Origin: Asanoa iriomotensis | Lineage (GTDB): Bacteria; Actinomycetota; Actinomycetes; Mycobacteriales; Micromonosporaceae | Direction of reading: 5' to 3' | Length of the DNA stretch: 64,000 nucleotides | Assembly (NCBI RefSeq): GCF_016862515.1 | Contig: NZ_BONC01000034.1 | Coordinates: 31,020 to 95,019, forward strand | Part shown: positions 1 through 8,122 of the stretch, in pieces | Position numbering within the stretch: the first letter of the stretch is position 1 | How the letters are laid out: every line of letters begins with the position of its first letter | The notes under the pieces: generated by a model | Databases searched by the model: none | The model's input: the letters and a program-made list of their open reading frames with translations, nothing else | Told to the model about the DNA's origin: nothing | Made by a program: the position numbers and the translations under genes

Positions 1-2175
1 GTCGCCGGGGCCGAAGCCTTCCGGGCGGCCACCGAACGGCGAGTCGTCGGACCGGCCGGGGAAGCCGGGCTGCTGCGGACCGCCGAAGCCGGAGTCGTCA
101 CGGCCCGGGAAACCCGGCTGGCCGGCGAACCCGGTCTCGTCCGGCCGCCCCGGGAAGCCCTGCGGGCCACCGAAGCCGCCCTCGTCGGCACGCCCTGGGA
201 AACCGGCCTGGCCGCCCGGCGCGGCCGGGAAGCCCGGCTGCGGTCCGCCGAAACCGGCGTCGTCGCCGCGCTGCGGGAAGCCGGACGGCTGACCGCCGAA
301 CCCGGCGTCGCCGCTGCGACCAGGTGAAACAGGCTGCTGACCCGCGAAACCACCCTCGTCACCGCGACCGGGGAAACCGGGCTGGCCCTCGTCGCCACGG
401 CCCGGGAAACCAGGCTGCGGTCCACCGAAACCGCCCTCGTCGCCACGGCCCGGGAAACCAGGCTGCGGGCCGCCGAAGCCGCCCTCGTCGGCGCGGCCCG
501 GGAAACCAGGCTGCGGGCCGCCGAAGCCGTGTTCGCCGCTGCGACCAGATGAAACAGGCTGCTGGCCCGCGAAACCGCCCTCGTCACCGCGACCCGGGAA
601 ACCGGGCTGGCCCTCGTCGGGCCGGCCCGGGAAGCCCTGCGGGCCACCAAAGCCGCCCTCGTCGCCGCGGACCGGGAAGCCCGGCTGCTGGGCGCCGAAG
701 CCCTCGTCAGGGCGGCCCGGGAAACCGGTTTGCGGACCGCCGAAGCTGTGTTCGTCGCGTGCCGGCGAACCCGGGAAGCCGGGCGGGAAGCCGGGCTGCT
801 GGCCCCCGTACGCGTTTTCGCCAGGCCGGCCCGGCGCGCCGGGGAAGCCGCCCTGCTGCTCGCCGCCGTCGCGGTTCGGCGGCTCGCCGAAGCCGGGGAA
901 GCTGGTGCCGTCGTCGCCCGGCACGACGCCGAACCGGTTGCCGCCGGCCGGCGAGCCCGGGGAGGCGGAGCCGGCGCGGCCGAAGCCGTCGGGCTGGTCG
1001 CCGAAGCCGCTGGGGCCGCGCAGCGGCTCACCCGCCGGCGCGCCGAAGCCCGACGGGTCGGGCTGCGCCGCGGACTCCGCCGGTGCGGTCACCGCGCGGC
1101 CGTAGACCCGCGGCTGCGGCGGGGTCGCCGCGGTGGGCGGCAGCGGCTCGTCGGTCGCCGGCTGGACCCGGCTCGCGGTCGGCACCGAAGCACTGGCGCT
1201 GACGGCGCGGCCGGCCGACGGCGGACCGCTCGGCGGGCCGGACGTCTGGCCCGGGCCGCCTTGGCTGGGCACGTGGCCGGCCCGTTCCTCGGCCTCGGCC
1301 ACGAAGCGGGAGACCTGCGGCTCCGGGGGGCCACCGAACTGGCCGGGGTCGACCCGGACGGCGCCCATAGGCACGGACGCGGAGCCGCCGACGCGGGCCG
1401 AGCCCACGGACGCGGAACCCATCGGGCCCGCTCCGGGCGGGCCGCCGCTGGTCGGCGACGTGCCCTGCGGCGGCACGGGCGGCGCTGCGAAACCGGCGAA
1501 CCCACCCGGGTCGCCACCCGGCCGGCCGCCGGGCTGCGCGGCGCCGGGGCCGCCGTCGGAGGTGGGCGCCCAGCCGCTGGGCGCGAAGCCGTTCGGCGCG
1601 CCGTAGGAGGGCCCGCCGGACGACGGCTGGTCGTCGCCGGAGTCGGTCGGCTGCGGGATCTGCACGCGGCCGGTGGCGGAGCTGTCACTCGACGTGCGCG
1701 GCTGCGGCACGCTCGGCGGGTATTCGGTCCTGCCGTGGTAGTCGATCGCACCGAAGCCGCCACCGTCGGACGGTGCCTCGCCGGGCGGGAAGGCGCCGAA
1801 CGACGCGCCCGGAACCCGGGTCTGCTGGGGTGGCAGCGGGGTCGGCTCGGCGGCTTGGGGGATCGGCGCCGGAGCCGGGGTGTACGGCGGTGGGTCGGCC
1901 GGGCCGGGCCGGCGGCCGTTGGCGCCGCCGTGGTCGGCCTGGCCGCCGAACCTGTCGCCCGGGTGACCCTGCGCCGGACCGGCGCCCCACGGCGCCGGCT
2001 GGGCGCCCGGTGGGTTCCACTGGTCGGTCCGCTGTGGTGGGTCGTAGCCCGGCGGCGCCCAGGACTCCCCTGCCGGCCGGCGCCGGGGATCCAACTCGCC
2101 GCGCCGGGGACCGCCCGCGTCCGGGGCAGCCTCGTCCGGCTCGTAGCCGGGATGCTGCGGACCCTCGGACGTCAT
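1..2175 (-). CDS. Gly/Pro/Phe-rich repeat protein, 3' end cut by the window edge
   Basis: The reading frame opens at an ATG (2175-2173) behind a GAGGAGG Shine-Dalgarno and stays open for 725 codons to base 1, so the C-terminus is missing. The first 200 residues or so are Pro/Gly/Gln-rich. A middle part has short Ala-Ser-Val and Gly-Arg-Ala runs. From about residue 470 on, it becomes tandem copies of a 16-residue unit of the type GFGGPQPGFPGRGDEG. One 75-residue stretch is duplicated in frame. No membrane segment, signal peptide or enzymatic motif is seen in the visible part; a domain may lie beyond the edge. The composition suggests an intrinsically disordered, Phe-Gly-repeat-like protein. 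No function can be named. All ORFs readable on the opposite strand here are compositional shadows. Confidence 0.75.
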   Translation of the reverse strand, partial: MTSEGPQHPGYEPDEAAPDAGGPRRGELDPRRRPAGESWAPPGYDPPQRTDQWNPPGAQPAPWGAGPAQGHPGDRFGGQADHGGANGRRPGPADPPPYTPAPAPIPQAAEPTPLPPQQTRVPGASFGAFPPGEAPSDGGGFGAIDYHGRTEYPPSVPQPRTSSDSSATGRVQIPQPTDSGDDQPSSGGPSYGAPNGFAPSGWAPTSDGGPGAAQPGGRPGGDPGGFAGFAAPPVPPQGTSPTSGGPPGAGPMGSASVGSARVGGSASVPMGAVRVDPGQFGGPPEPQVSRFVAEAEERAGHVPSQGGPGQTSGPPSGPPSAGRAVSASASVPTASRVQPATDEPLPPTAATPPQPRVYGRAVTAPAESAAQPDPSGFGAPAGEPLRGPSGFGDQPDGFGRAGSASPGSPAGGNRFGVVPGDDGTSFPGFGEPPNRDGGEQQGGFPGAPGRPGENAYGGQQPGFPPGFPGSPARDEHSFGGPQTGFPGRPDEGFGAQQPGFPVRGDEGGFGGPQGFPGRPDEGQPGFPGRGDEGGFAGQQPVSSGRSGEHGFGGPQPGFPGRADEGGFGGPQPGFPGRGDEGGFGGPQPGFPGRGDEGQPGFPGRGDEGGFAGQQPVSPGRSGDAGFGGQPSGFPQRGDDAGFGGPQPGFPAAPGGQAGFPGRADEGGFGGPQGFPGRPDETGFAGQPGFPGRDDSGFGGPQQPGFPGRSDDSPFGGRPEGFGPGD
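309..675. repeat. In-frame coding repeats: 48-bp units and a 225-bp-offset duplication
   Basis: Bases about 309-450 recur, shifted by 225 bp, at about 534-675; both start around the GCTGCGACCAG sequence and include the GAAACAGGCTGCTG run (from 326 and 551). Between them the 48-bp unit encoding a Phe-Gly-Gly-Pro-Gln-rich 16-mer is repeated in tandem. Both periods are multiples of three, so unit gain or loss keeps the reading frame of the edge gene open. Confidence 0.7.
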
Positions 2176-2322
2176 CTGCGCCTCCTCGATCGCGGAACAG
2201 CGGCCCACCCGTCATGCCGACGGAGGGCAGCCCGCCCAACCGTACCGGGCGGTGCGACGGGTAGGAATCCCGGTGCTGTGAGCAGCATCGGTGCGGCGGA
2301 TCGGTAATCGCGCCAACACGAA

Positions 2323-2351
2323 AGGCCCGCCCGGACGAGCCGGACGGGCCT
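2323..2351 (-). terminator. Hairpin after the 47-residue gene
   Basis: AGGCCCG and CCGG arms pair with CCGG and CGGGCCT around an ACGAG loop, with one C/A mismatch. It lies 15 bases past the stop of the small minus-strand gene, before the repeat-protein gene. Confidence 0.6.
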
Positions 2352-2366
2352 CTCTGTTCGCAGGTG

Positions 2367-2510
2367 TCAGTAGTGGTTGCGCTGCGAGATCGCGATGATC
2401 TCGGCGCGAACGGCCGACGAGTGCGTCTGGCTGAGCGCGCGCTCGAGGGCACGGGCCCGGCGCATGCGCTCACGGTGTGCGCGGTAACGGTCCAACATGG
2501 TGCTTTCCAT
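2367..2510 (-). CDS. Small basic actinobacterial protein, 47 aa
   Basis: The gene encodes 47 residues. The sequence is highly charged and probably one long helix: residues about 8-25 are Arg/His-rich (RYRAHRERMRRARALERAL), followed by a Ser/Ala-Val stretch and a conserved-looking IIAISQRN tail. The ATG at 2510 follows GGGAG by 7-8 bases; a second ATG four codons in (2498) is possible. A hairpin follows the stop, so it is probably its own transcription unit. The protein is too short for a known domain. I recall similar short proteins from related actinomycetes but know no function. Coding is supported by codon choice and by the framed start and terminator. Confidence 0.6.
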   Translation of the reverse strand: MESTMLDRYRAHRERMRRARALERALSQTHSSAVRAEIIAISQRNHY

Positions 2511-2664
2511 CGGTGCTCCCTGGTCCCGCACCGGTCTCGCCCCAACCGGTGTCGATATCTATTTAACCGCACCAGGCCGCCAACCGCCAACGATTATTAG
2601 GTGAGCCGCGCCACCAGCCGAACAAACAAAGGTCATCGGCAAGGTGGACGGACGAAGAAACGCA

Positions 2665-2698
2665 AGAGCCGGCGCGGCCCGAAGGCCACGCCGGCTCT
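2665..2698 (-). terminator. Strong hairpin terminator of the 2-oxoacid dehydrogenase operon
   Basis: AGAGCCGGCG and GGCC arms pair with GGCC and CGCCGGCTCT around a CGAA tetraloop, 17 bases after the E2 stop codon. This is the 3' end of the E1alpha-E1beta-E2 transcript. Confidence 0.8.
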
Positions 2699-2714
2699 CG
2701 ACAAATGCCGTGAA

Positions 2715-4115
2715 CTAGGTCCAAGCGAGCAATGTCGCCTCGGGATCGCTGAGGAACGCGCCCACGTCGCGCAGGTACTTCGCGCCCAGCTCACCGTCGA
2801 TGATCCGGTGGTCGAACGACATGGCCAGCTGGGTGACCTGGCGGATCTGGATCTGACCCTCGTGCACCCAGGGCATCTCGCGCACGGCTCCGAACGCGAT
2901 GATCGCCGACTCGCCGGGCGGCAGGATCGGCGTGCCCGCGTCGACGCCGAACACCCCGACGTTGGTGATCGTCAGCGTGCCGCCGGACATGTCCGCCGGC
3001 GGCGTCTTGCCCGACTTGGCGGTCTGCACCAGCGCGGTCAGTGCGTCGGCCAGCCCGCGCAGCGACAGCCGGTCGGCGTCCTTGATGTTGGGCACGATCA
3101 GCCCACGCTCGGTCGCCGCCGCGATGCCCAGGTTGACGTAGTCCTTGACGATGATCTCGTCGCCGGCCCAGGTCGAGTTGACCATCGGGTGCCGCTTGGC
3201 CGCCAGGAGCACGGCCTTGGCCAGCAGGAGCAGCGGGGAGATCCGCACCTCGCGCCAGTCGGGCAGGACCCGCAGCCGGTCGATCGCCTGCATCGTGCGG
3301 GTCATGTCGACGGTGAGGAACACGGTGACGTGCGGCGCGGTGAACGCCGAGGCCACCATGTTCTCGGCGGTCAGCTTGCGCACGCCCTTGACCGGGATGC
3401 GCTGCTCCCGCGCGCCGGCCGGGACGGCCGCCACCGAGGGCGCCGCCACGGGCGCGGCCCCGCCGTTCTGTGCGGCCAGCACGTCGTCGCGGGTGATCGA
3501 GCCCTGCGGGCCAGAGCCGACCAGGGTGCCCAGGTCGACACCGAGGTCCTTGGCCAGCTTGCGGACCGGCGGCTTGGCAAGCGCGACCTGGTCTGAGCGT
3601 CCGGCGCCGGGGGCGGGTGCCGGTGGCTCGACCGGAGGGGCCGGCGCGGGAACCACCGGCGCGACCGGGGCCGCGGCCGCAGCGGGAGCCCCGTCGGTCT
3701 TGCGCGGCCGCCGCTTGGCGGACGGCGTCTTCGGCCCGTAGCCGACGAGCACCGCGTTGGCCTTGGGCGCCGGGCCGCCGATCAGACCCGGCTCGACGGA
3801 CCCCTCCGCGGGCGCCACCTCGACGGCGGCCAGCGAGGCGGCCGACGGCTCCGGAGCCTCGCCGGCGGCCGGGTCGGTGTCGATCGAGATGATCGGGTTG
3901 CCGACCTCGACGGTCGTACCCTCGGGGTAGTGGATCTGGACGACCTTGCCGCCCCACTTCGCCGGGATCTCGACCGCTGCCTTGGCCGTCTCGACCTCGA
4001 CGATCGGCTGGTTGAGCTCGATCTCGTCGCCCACCTGGACGAGCCACTTGATGATCTCGCCCTCGACCAACCCCTCACCGAGGTCGGGCAGGTTGAAATG
4101 CTTGATCCGGGACAT
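2715..4115 (-). CDS. Dihydrolipoamide acyltransferase (E2) of a 2-oxoacid dehydrogenase complex
   Basis: E2 transfers the acyl group from the E1-bound thiamine intermediate through lipoate to CoA and forms the core of the complex. An N-terminal lipoyl domain (about residues 3-80) carries the lipoylated lysine in VETAKA (Lys45). A long Pro/Ala linker, an E1/E3-binding domain (about 180-215, RKLAKDLGVDL) and the catalytic domain with the C-terminal SFDHRIIDG motif (His-Asp) follow, 466 residues in total. I chose ATG 4115, seven codon-free bases after the E1beta stop; a GTG at 4124 overlapping that stop would add three residues. It is the last gene of the operon. Heterodimeric E1 complexes in actinobacteria are often branched-chain 2-oxoacid dehydrogenases, so bkd function is as likely as pyruvate. 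No E3 gene is adjacent. Confidence 0.93.
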   Translation of the reverse strand: MSRIKHFNLPDLGEGLVEGEIIKWLVQVGDEIELNQPIVEVETAKAAVEIPAKWGGKVVQIHYPEGTTVEVGNPIISIDTDPAAGEAPEPSAASLAAVEVAPAEGSVEPGLIGGPAPKANAVLVGYGPKTPSAKRRPRKTDGAPAAAAAPVAPVVPAPAPPVEPPAPAPGAGRSDQVALAKPPVRKLAKDLGVDLGTLVGSGPQGSITRDDVLAAQNGGAAPVAAPSVAAVPAGAREQRIPVKGVRKLTAENMVASAFTAPHVTVFLTVDMTRTMQAIDRLRVLPDWREVRISPLLLLAKAVLLAAKRHPMVNSTWAGDEIIVKDYVNLGIAAATERGLIVPNIKDADRLSLRGLADALTALVQTAKSGKTPPADMSGGTLTITNVGVFGVDAGTPILPPGESAIIAFGAVREMPWVHEGQIQIRQVTQLAMSFDHRIIDGELGAKYLRDVGAFLSDPEATLLAWT

Positions 4116-4120
4116 CGCGG

Positions 4121-5107
4121 TCACCAGCCGAACGAGCGGTCGACGGCGTCGAGCACCCGGTCGAGGTCGGGCAGGTATTCCTCTTCGACCCTAGCCGCGG
4201 GATACGGCGTATTGGGAGCGGTCACCCGCAGCACCGGGGACTCGAGGGAGTAGAAGCACTCCTCGGTGATCCGGGCCGCCAACTCCGCGCCGACGCCGAC
4301 GTTGCTCGGTGCCTCGTGCACGACCACGCACCGGCCGGTGCGCCGCACCGAGTCGTAGACCGGGCCCATGTCGAGCGGCGAGAGACTGCGCAGGTCGATC
4401 ACCTCGAGCGAGCGCCCGTCCTCCTCGGCCGCGGCGGCCGCGTCGAGCGCGGTGCGCACCATCGGCCCGTATGCGAGAACGGTCACGTCCGTGCCCGTGC
4501 GCACCGTGCGGGACGCGTGCAGCGGGTAGGCGGAAGCCAGGTCCAGACCGAGGTCGACCTCGCCCTTCTCCCAGTAGCGCCGCTTCGGCTCCAGGAACAC
4601 GATCGGGTCGTCGGACGCGATCGCCTGCTGGATCATGTAGTACGCGTCTTCCGGCGACGAGCAGGCGACCACCTTGAGGCCGGCGGTGTGCGCGAAGTAT
4701 GCCTCCGGCGACTCCGAGTGGTGCTCGACCGCACCGATGCCGCCACCGAACGGGATCCGGATGACGATCGGCAGCCGCACCTTGCCCTGAGAGCGGAAGT
4801 GCATCTTCGCGACCTGCGAGACGATCTGGTCGTACGCGGGATAGACGAACCCGTCGAACTGGATCTCGCAGACCGGGCGGTAGCCGCGGATCGCGAGGCC
4901 GACGGCGGTGCCGATGATGCCGGATTCGGCCAGCGGCGTGTCGATCACCCGGTCCTCGCCGAAGTCCTTCTGCAGGCCGTCGGTGATCCGGAAGACGCCG
5001 CCGAGCTTGCCGACGTCCTCGCCCATGATGATGACCTTGGGGTCGTTCTCGAGCGCCCGGCGCATGCCGGTGGTGAGCGCCTTACCCAGTGTCAGCTTCT
5101 CGGCCAT
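4121..5107 (-). CDS. pdhB: 2-oxoacid dehydrogenase E1 component, beta subunit
   Basis: This is the beta chain of the thiamine-diphosphate E1 that decarboxylates a 2-oxo acid and acylates lipoyl-E2. The 328 residues match the usual size. The N-terminal pyrimidine-binding domain starts with the LGKALTTGMRRAL and GEDVG signatures; the C-terminal transketolase-C domain carries the VHEAPSNVGVGAEL and VTAPNTPYP stretches. Its ATG overlaps the E1alpha stop by one base (TGATG), so the two subunits are translationally coupled, as expected for an obligate alpha2beta2 enzyme. Pyruvate and branched-chain forms cannot be told apart by eye, so the symbol is provisional. Confidence 0.93.
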   Translation of the reverse strand: MAEKLTLGKALTTGMRRALENDPKVIIMGEDVGKLGGVFRITDGLQKDFGEDRVIDTPLAESGIIGTAVGLAIRGYRPVCEIQFDGFVYPAYDQIVSQVAKMHFRSQGKVRLPIVIRIPFGGGIGAVEHHSESPEAYFAHTAGLKVVACSSPEDAYYMIQQAIASDDPIVFLEPKRRYWEKGEVDLGLDLASAYPLHASRTVRTGTDVTVLAYGPMVRTALDAAAAAEEDGRSLEVIDLRSLSPLDMGPVYDSVRRTGRCVVVHEAPSNVGVGAELAARITEECFYSLESPVLRVTAPNTPYPAARVEEEYLPDLDRVLDAVDRSFGW

Positions 5108-6231
5108 CAGTGCGCGCTCCCCTCGAACGAGGCAAGGTACTGCCCGAACCGCTCCCGCTCCTGGTCGACCAGGGGCGAGCCGTTGGGGTAGACGTTGTCG
5201 AACAGCGTCATCGGCGACGGGTCGGGCATTTCGAGGACCCGCTCGCGCAGGTGCAGGGACTCGCGCTTGGCCTGCTCGTCGACCTCGGCGAAGAAGGCCG
5301 CGTCGGCGACCTGCTCCCGCTCCAGGAACGCGCGTACCCGCTTGATCGGGTCCTTCGCCTGCCAGGCCTCGACCTCGCTCGCGATGCGGTAGCGGGTCGG
5401 GTCGTCGTTGGTCGTGTGCGCGCCCATCCGGTAGGTGTAGGCCTCGATCAGGGTCGGGCCCTGGCCGAGGCGGGCGTGGTCGAGCGCGGCGCGGGTGACC
5501 GCGTAGCTCGCCAGCACGTCGTTGCCGTCGACCCGGATGCCGGGGAAGCCGAAACCGCCCGCACGGCGGTAGAGAGGGATGCGGGTCTGCCGCTCGAGGG
5601 GCTCGGAGATGGCGTACTGGTTGTTCTGGCAGAAGAAGACCAGCGGGGCGTTGAACACGCCGGCCCAGATGAACGCCTCGTTGACGTCGCCCTGGCTGGT
5701 CGCGCCGTCGCCGAAGTAGGCGATAACCGCCTCGCCGTCGTCGGTGCCGGTCTTGCCGTCCATGGTCACGCCCATCGCATAACCAGTCGCGTGCAGGGTC
5801 TGCGCACCGATGACGATCGTGTACATGTTGAACTTGAACTCGTTGGGGTCCCAGCCGCCCTGGTCGACGCCGCGGAACAGGCCGAGCGGCATGATCGGGT
5901 CGATGCCGCGGCAGTAGAGGACGCCGTGCTCACGGTAGGTCGGGAAGGCCATGTCCTGGGAACGCAGCGCGCGACCGGAACCAACCTGGGCTGCCTCCTG
6001 GCCGAGCAGGCTGGCCCAGATGCCCAGCTCGCCCTGGCGCTGCAGGGCGGTGGCCTCGGCGTCGAGCTTCCGGACGATCACCAGATCGCGGTAGAGACCG
6101 CGGTATTCCTCATCGGTGAAGTCGGCACGGTAGACCGTGCCGTCGGATCCGGTCACCGACTCGATCCGCTCACCCTCAGGGGTGAGTAACTGGACAAGCT
6201 CCCCGTCGGGGGGCGAGCCTCCCTTGGCCAT
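5107..6231 (-). CDS. pdhA: 2-oxoacid dehydrogenase E1 component, alpha subunit
   Basis: The alpha chain of E1 binds the diphosphate of thiamine diphosphate. The GDGATSQGDVNEA to CQNNQYAIS segment (about residues 175-215) is the classic GDG-X(~26)-NN Mg-ThDP motif; the phosphorylation-loop-like YRMGAHTTNDDPTRYR segment is also present. The start is ATG 6231, preceded by GGGAG, giving 374 residues; the frame stays open much further upstream, but that part is Arg-rich shadow sequence. It is first of the three-gene operon. The window has no lpd or Lrp-type regulator beside it. Substrate could be pyruvate or branched-chain 2-oxo acids. Confidence 0.93.
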   Translation of the reverse strand: MAKGGSPPDGELVQLLTPEGERIESVTGSDGTVYRADFTDEEYRGLYRDLVIVRKLDAEATALQRQGELGIWASLLGQEAAQVGSGRALRSQDMAFPTYREHGVLYCRGIDPIMPLGLFRGVDQGGWDPNEFKFNMYTIVIGAQTLHATGYAMGVTMDGKTGTDDGEAVIAYFGDGATSQGDVNEAFIWAGVFNAPLVFFCQNNQYAISEPLERQTRIPLYRRAGGFGFPGIRVDGNDVLASYAVTRAALDHARLGQGPTLIEAYTYRMGAHTTNDDPTRYRIASEVEAWQAKDPIKRVRAFLEREQVADAAFFAEVDEQAKRESLHLRERVLEMPDPSPMTLFDNVYPNGSPLVDQERERFGQYLASFEGSAH

Positions 6232-6636
6232 CGTGTCTCCCTGTCTGTGGTGCGGCGCCGGGGGTGTCCCGGCCGCGCAGCTTGTCGCCTGCCGGCTGTG
6301 CCGACCGGCCCTCTTTCCACCGCGCCTGACCCGGTGGGGCCGCCGCGCGGTTGGGAGCCGACATCGCGTTCCGCGCCCGCCGCAGGAGGTGCATGAGGCC
6401 ACGGCCACGTTGCCGTCGCCTCCATCCTCGCATTGCCGGAGGCGGTCCCACAGGTCGGTTGACACTCTCCATGATCGAGCTGGCCTGGTCCAGCAGGGTG
6501 AAAGTTGGCACATAGACACGCTGTAGGTGGCTGGCAGACCGAGCGTAACTGCGCAACCCTGGTTGCCGAACGGGATGACCGAATAGGACCAATTGGGCCC
6601 GTTCCGGTTAGCCATCTGCAGACGAGGAGTTCGGCC
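6232..6636. other. Divergent intergenic region without a convincing gene
   Basis: These 405 bases separate the divergent E1alpha gene and the Pro-rich anchored protein. Several ORFs cross it on both strands, but they are Arg/Pro-rich and lack Shine-Dalgarno sites. A perfect CCAATTGG palindrome lies at 6589-6596, inside wider GAACGGG and CCCGTTC arms (about 6567-6606). It could be an operator for one of the two genes; I cannot assign a regulator. Confidence 0.4.
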
Positions 6637-7200
6637 GTGCCGGACCATGCCCCCTGGCCCCCGCCGGGCGGTCGACATCGCGCCACCGGCCTTTCCGGCC
6701 CAGGTCGGCGCTACACGCTCATCGTGATGGCCCTGGCCGTGACCTCGTCGTTGCCGATCCTCGCCGCGATCGGGCCGGGTGCCGGCCAGATCGGCTCCGC
6801 GGTGGCCGGCGACGACATGACCGGCACGACGCCGTTCATCGCCCCGCCCTCGCCCGACCCGGTCGTGGTCATCCCGATCCGCCCCGGAGTGCTGGACACG
6901 CCCCCGCCGCTGGTCGAGCTGCCGGCGCCGGCCGGCACGGCCGCCCCGCCCCGGCGACCCGTCAAGCGGACAGTCACCCACCACCGCCACCAGCGGCCGG
7001 CGGAGGCGCAGCCTGACCGGGCGTGGCGGCAGGTCGAGCCGAAGACGCCGCGCGTGCGCGAGGGCCGGCCGCGCGCCGAGGCCGCCCGCGTGGTGCACAA
7101 GCACCGGCAGTGGCGCCGCTCGCCGACGGCATCGGTCGGCCATTGCAAGCACCGGCAGGTGCACACGGCGGCGCCCCACGGTCGGCGCCGCGGTCGTTGA
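6637..7200 (+). CDS. Membrane-anchored or secreted Pro/Arg/His-rich protein
   Basis: The GTG start follows GAGGAG by seven bases; the open frame extends upstream to 6505, but without a ribosome site. The 187 residues comprise a short Pro-rich head, one hydrophobic segment (about residues 27-46, signal peptide or anchor), a Pro-rich spacer with PPPLVELPAPA, and a strongly basic tail rich in Arg, His and Gln. No catalytic motif is visible. The basic tail could bind nucleic acid or wall polymers, which is only a guess from composition. It ends four bases before the convergent phosphatase gene. Confidence 0.6.
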   Translation: MPDHAPWPPPGGRHRATGLSGPGRRYTLIVMALAVTSSLPILAAIGPGAGQIGSAVAGDDMTGTTPFIAPPSPDPVVVIPIRPGVLDTPPPLVELPAPAGTAAPPRRPVKRTVTHHRHQRPAEAQPDRAWRQVEPKTPRVREGRPRAEAARVVHKHRQWRRSPTASVGHCKHRQVHTAAPHGRRRGR

Positions 7201-7203
7201 CCC

Positions 7204-7710
7204 TCAGCCGCGAGCGGTGTGGGTCTCCAGCAGCGGCGCGGCGCCCCCGCCGCACTCGGCCCACGTGCCGTCGAAGCCGTGCACGGCGATGCCGCTGGTG
7301 CGCAGGTCGGCACCGTTGTCGGGGTCGAGCAGCTCGGACGTCTCCGACACCGACGGGTTGTGCCCGATGATCATCACGGTGTCGGCCGCGTCGTCGACGC
7401 CCTGGATCAGGTCGAGGATGTCGTCCTCGTCGCCGTCGTAGACCTCGGCCCGGTAGTCGACCTCGGGCGCCGCGGCGTCGGCGCCCGCCGCGTCGGCCAT
7501 GCCGAGGGCGATGCCGTGCCAGGTCTGCCGGGTGCGCTTCGACGGCGAGCAGATGACCAGGTCAGGCCGGTAGTCGCGGTGGGCGAGCCAGGCGCCGACC
7601 GCACCCGCGTCGGCGTGCCCGCGAGCGGTGAGCGGGCGATCGACATCGGCGACGCCGTCGGGCCGGTCGGCCTTCGCATGGCGCACCAACAGGATCCGTC
7701 GCTCCGTCAT
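7204..7710 (-). CDS. SixA-type histidine phosphatase superfamily protein
   Basis: A phosphoglycerate-mutase-like hydrolase of 168 residues. The catalytic Arg-His pair is in LLVRHAKA (Arg10, His11) near the N-terminus and the second active-site His is in IIGHNPS (His117). The size and absence of extra domains fit SixA, which removes phosphate from phosphohistidine proteins in E. coli; the actual substrate here is unknown. I used ATG 7710, where the protein aligns with the family; the frame is open to a GTG at 7746. It is monocistronic, convergent with the Pro-rich protein. Confidence 0.85.
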   Translation of the reverse strand: MTERRILLVRHAKADRPDGVADVDRPLTARGHADAGAVGAWLAHRDYRPDLVICSPSKRTRQTWHGIALGMADAAGADAAAPEVDYRAEVYDGDEDDILDLIQGVDDAADTVMIIGHNPSVSETSELLDPDNGADLRTSGIAVHGFDGTWAECGGGAAPLLETHTARG

Positions 7711-7800
7711 GCCACCAAGCTTGCCTGATTGGCGCGTGTGGCACATGGGTAAGACGGACTGTGCCCGCCCGCTCTACGCATCATGAAGGAGGCGACCACA

Positions 7801-8079
7801 GTGGGCATTGGTGGCAGCATCTTCCTCATCGCCGTCGGCGCGATCTTCGCGTTCGCACTGGACGTCAACGTGGGCTGGCTCGACCTCGACGTGGTCGGGT
7901 GGGTGCTCATGCTCGCCGGCGTCGTCGGGCTGATCCTCACCACGTGGTGGTGGCAGAGCCGCCGGCGGACCACCGTCGTGCGGGAAACGCGCGCCCCGTA
8001 CGGGACCACCGCCCCGCCGCCCCCGGCCGCGCGGGTCGAGGAGTACCACGAGGTGCGCCGGGACGACCGCGCGTACTGA
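7801..8079 (+). CDS. DUF6458-type small membrane protein
   Basis: GTG 7801 is chosen because AAGGAGG sits nine bases before it; the ATG at 7783 overlaps that ribosome site. The 92-residue protein begins MGIGGSIFLIAVGAI, the hallmark of this family, and has two transmembrane helices (about residues 4-22 and 30-50) with a short Asp-rich loop. It ends with a cytoplasmic Arg/Pro-rich tail. The family is widespread in actinobacteria and has no known function. A strong hairpin follows the stop. Confidence 0.8.
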   Translation: MGIGGSIFLIAVGAIFAFALDVNVGWLDLDVVGWVLMLAGVVGLILTTWWWQSRRRTTVVRETRAPYGTTAPPPPAARVEEYHEVRRDDRAY

Positions 8080-8093
8080 CGTTCGATGATCCC

Positions 8094-8120
8094 GTGGCCC
8101 CCCACCTGGCGGGGGGCCAC
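8094..8120. terminator. Bidirectional hairpin terminator
   Basis: GTGGCCCCCC pairs perfectly with GGGGGGCCAC around a seven-base loop. It lies between the convergent DUF6458 gene and the TrhA-like gene, whose stop is at 8123, and can serve both. Confidence 0.75.
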
Positions 8121-8122
8121 GC

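Noticed and set aside
324..2307. Long plus-strand and minus-strand frames rich in Arg, Pro and Gly across the left 2.3 kb
   Set aside because: They are shadows of the repeat-protein gene read from 2175 to 1 on the minus strand, lack ribosome sites and have biased composition.
2601..3596. 331-codon plus-strand frame over the E2 gene
   Set aside because: It lies antisense to a clear lipoyl-acyltransferase gene, and its Arg/Gln/Asp/His composition is typical of an antisense shadow.
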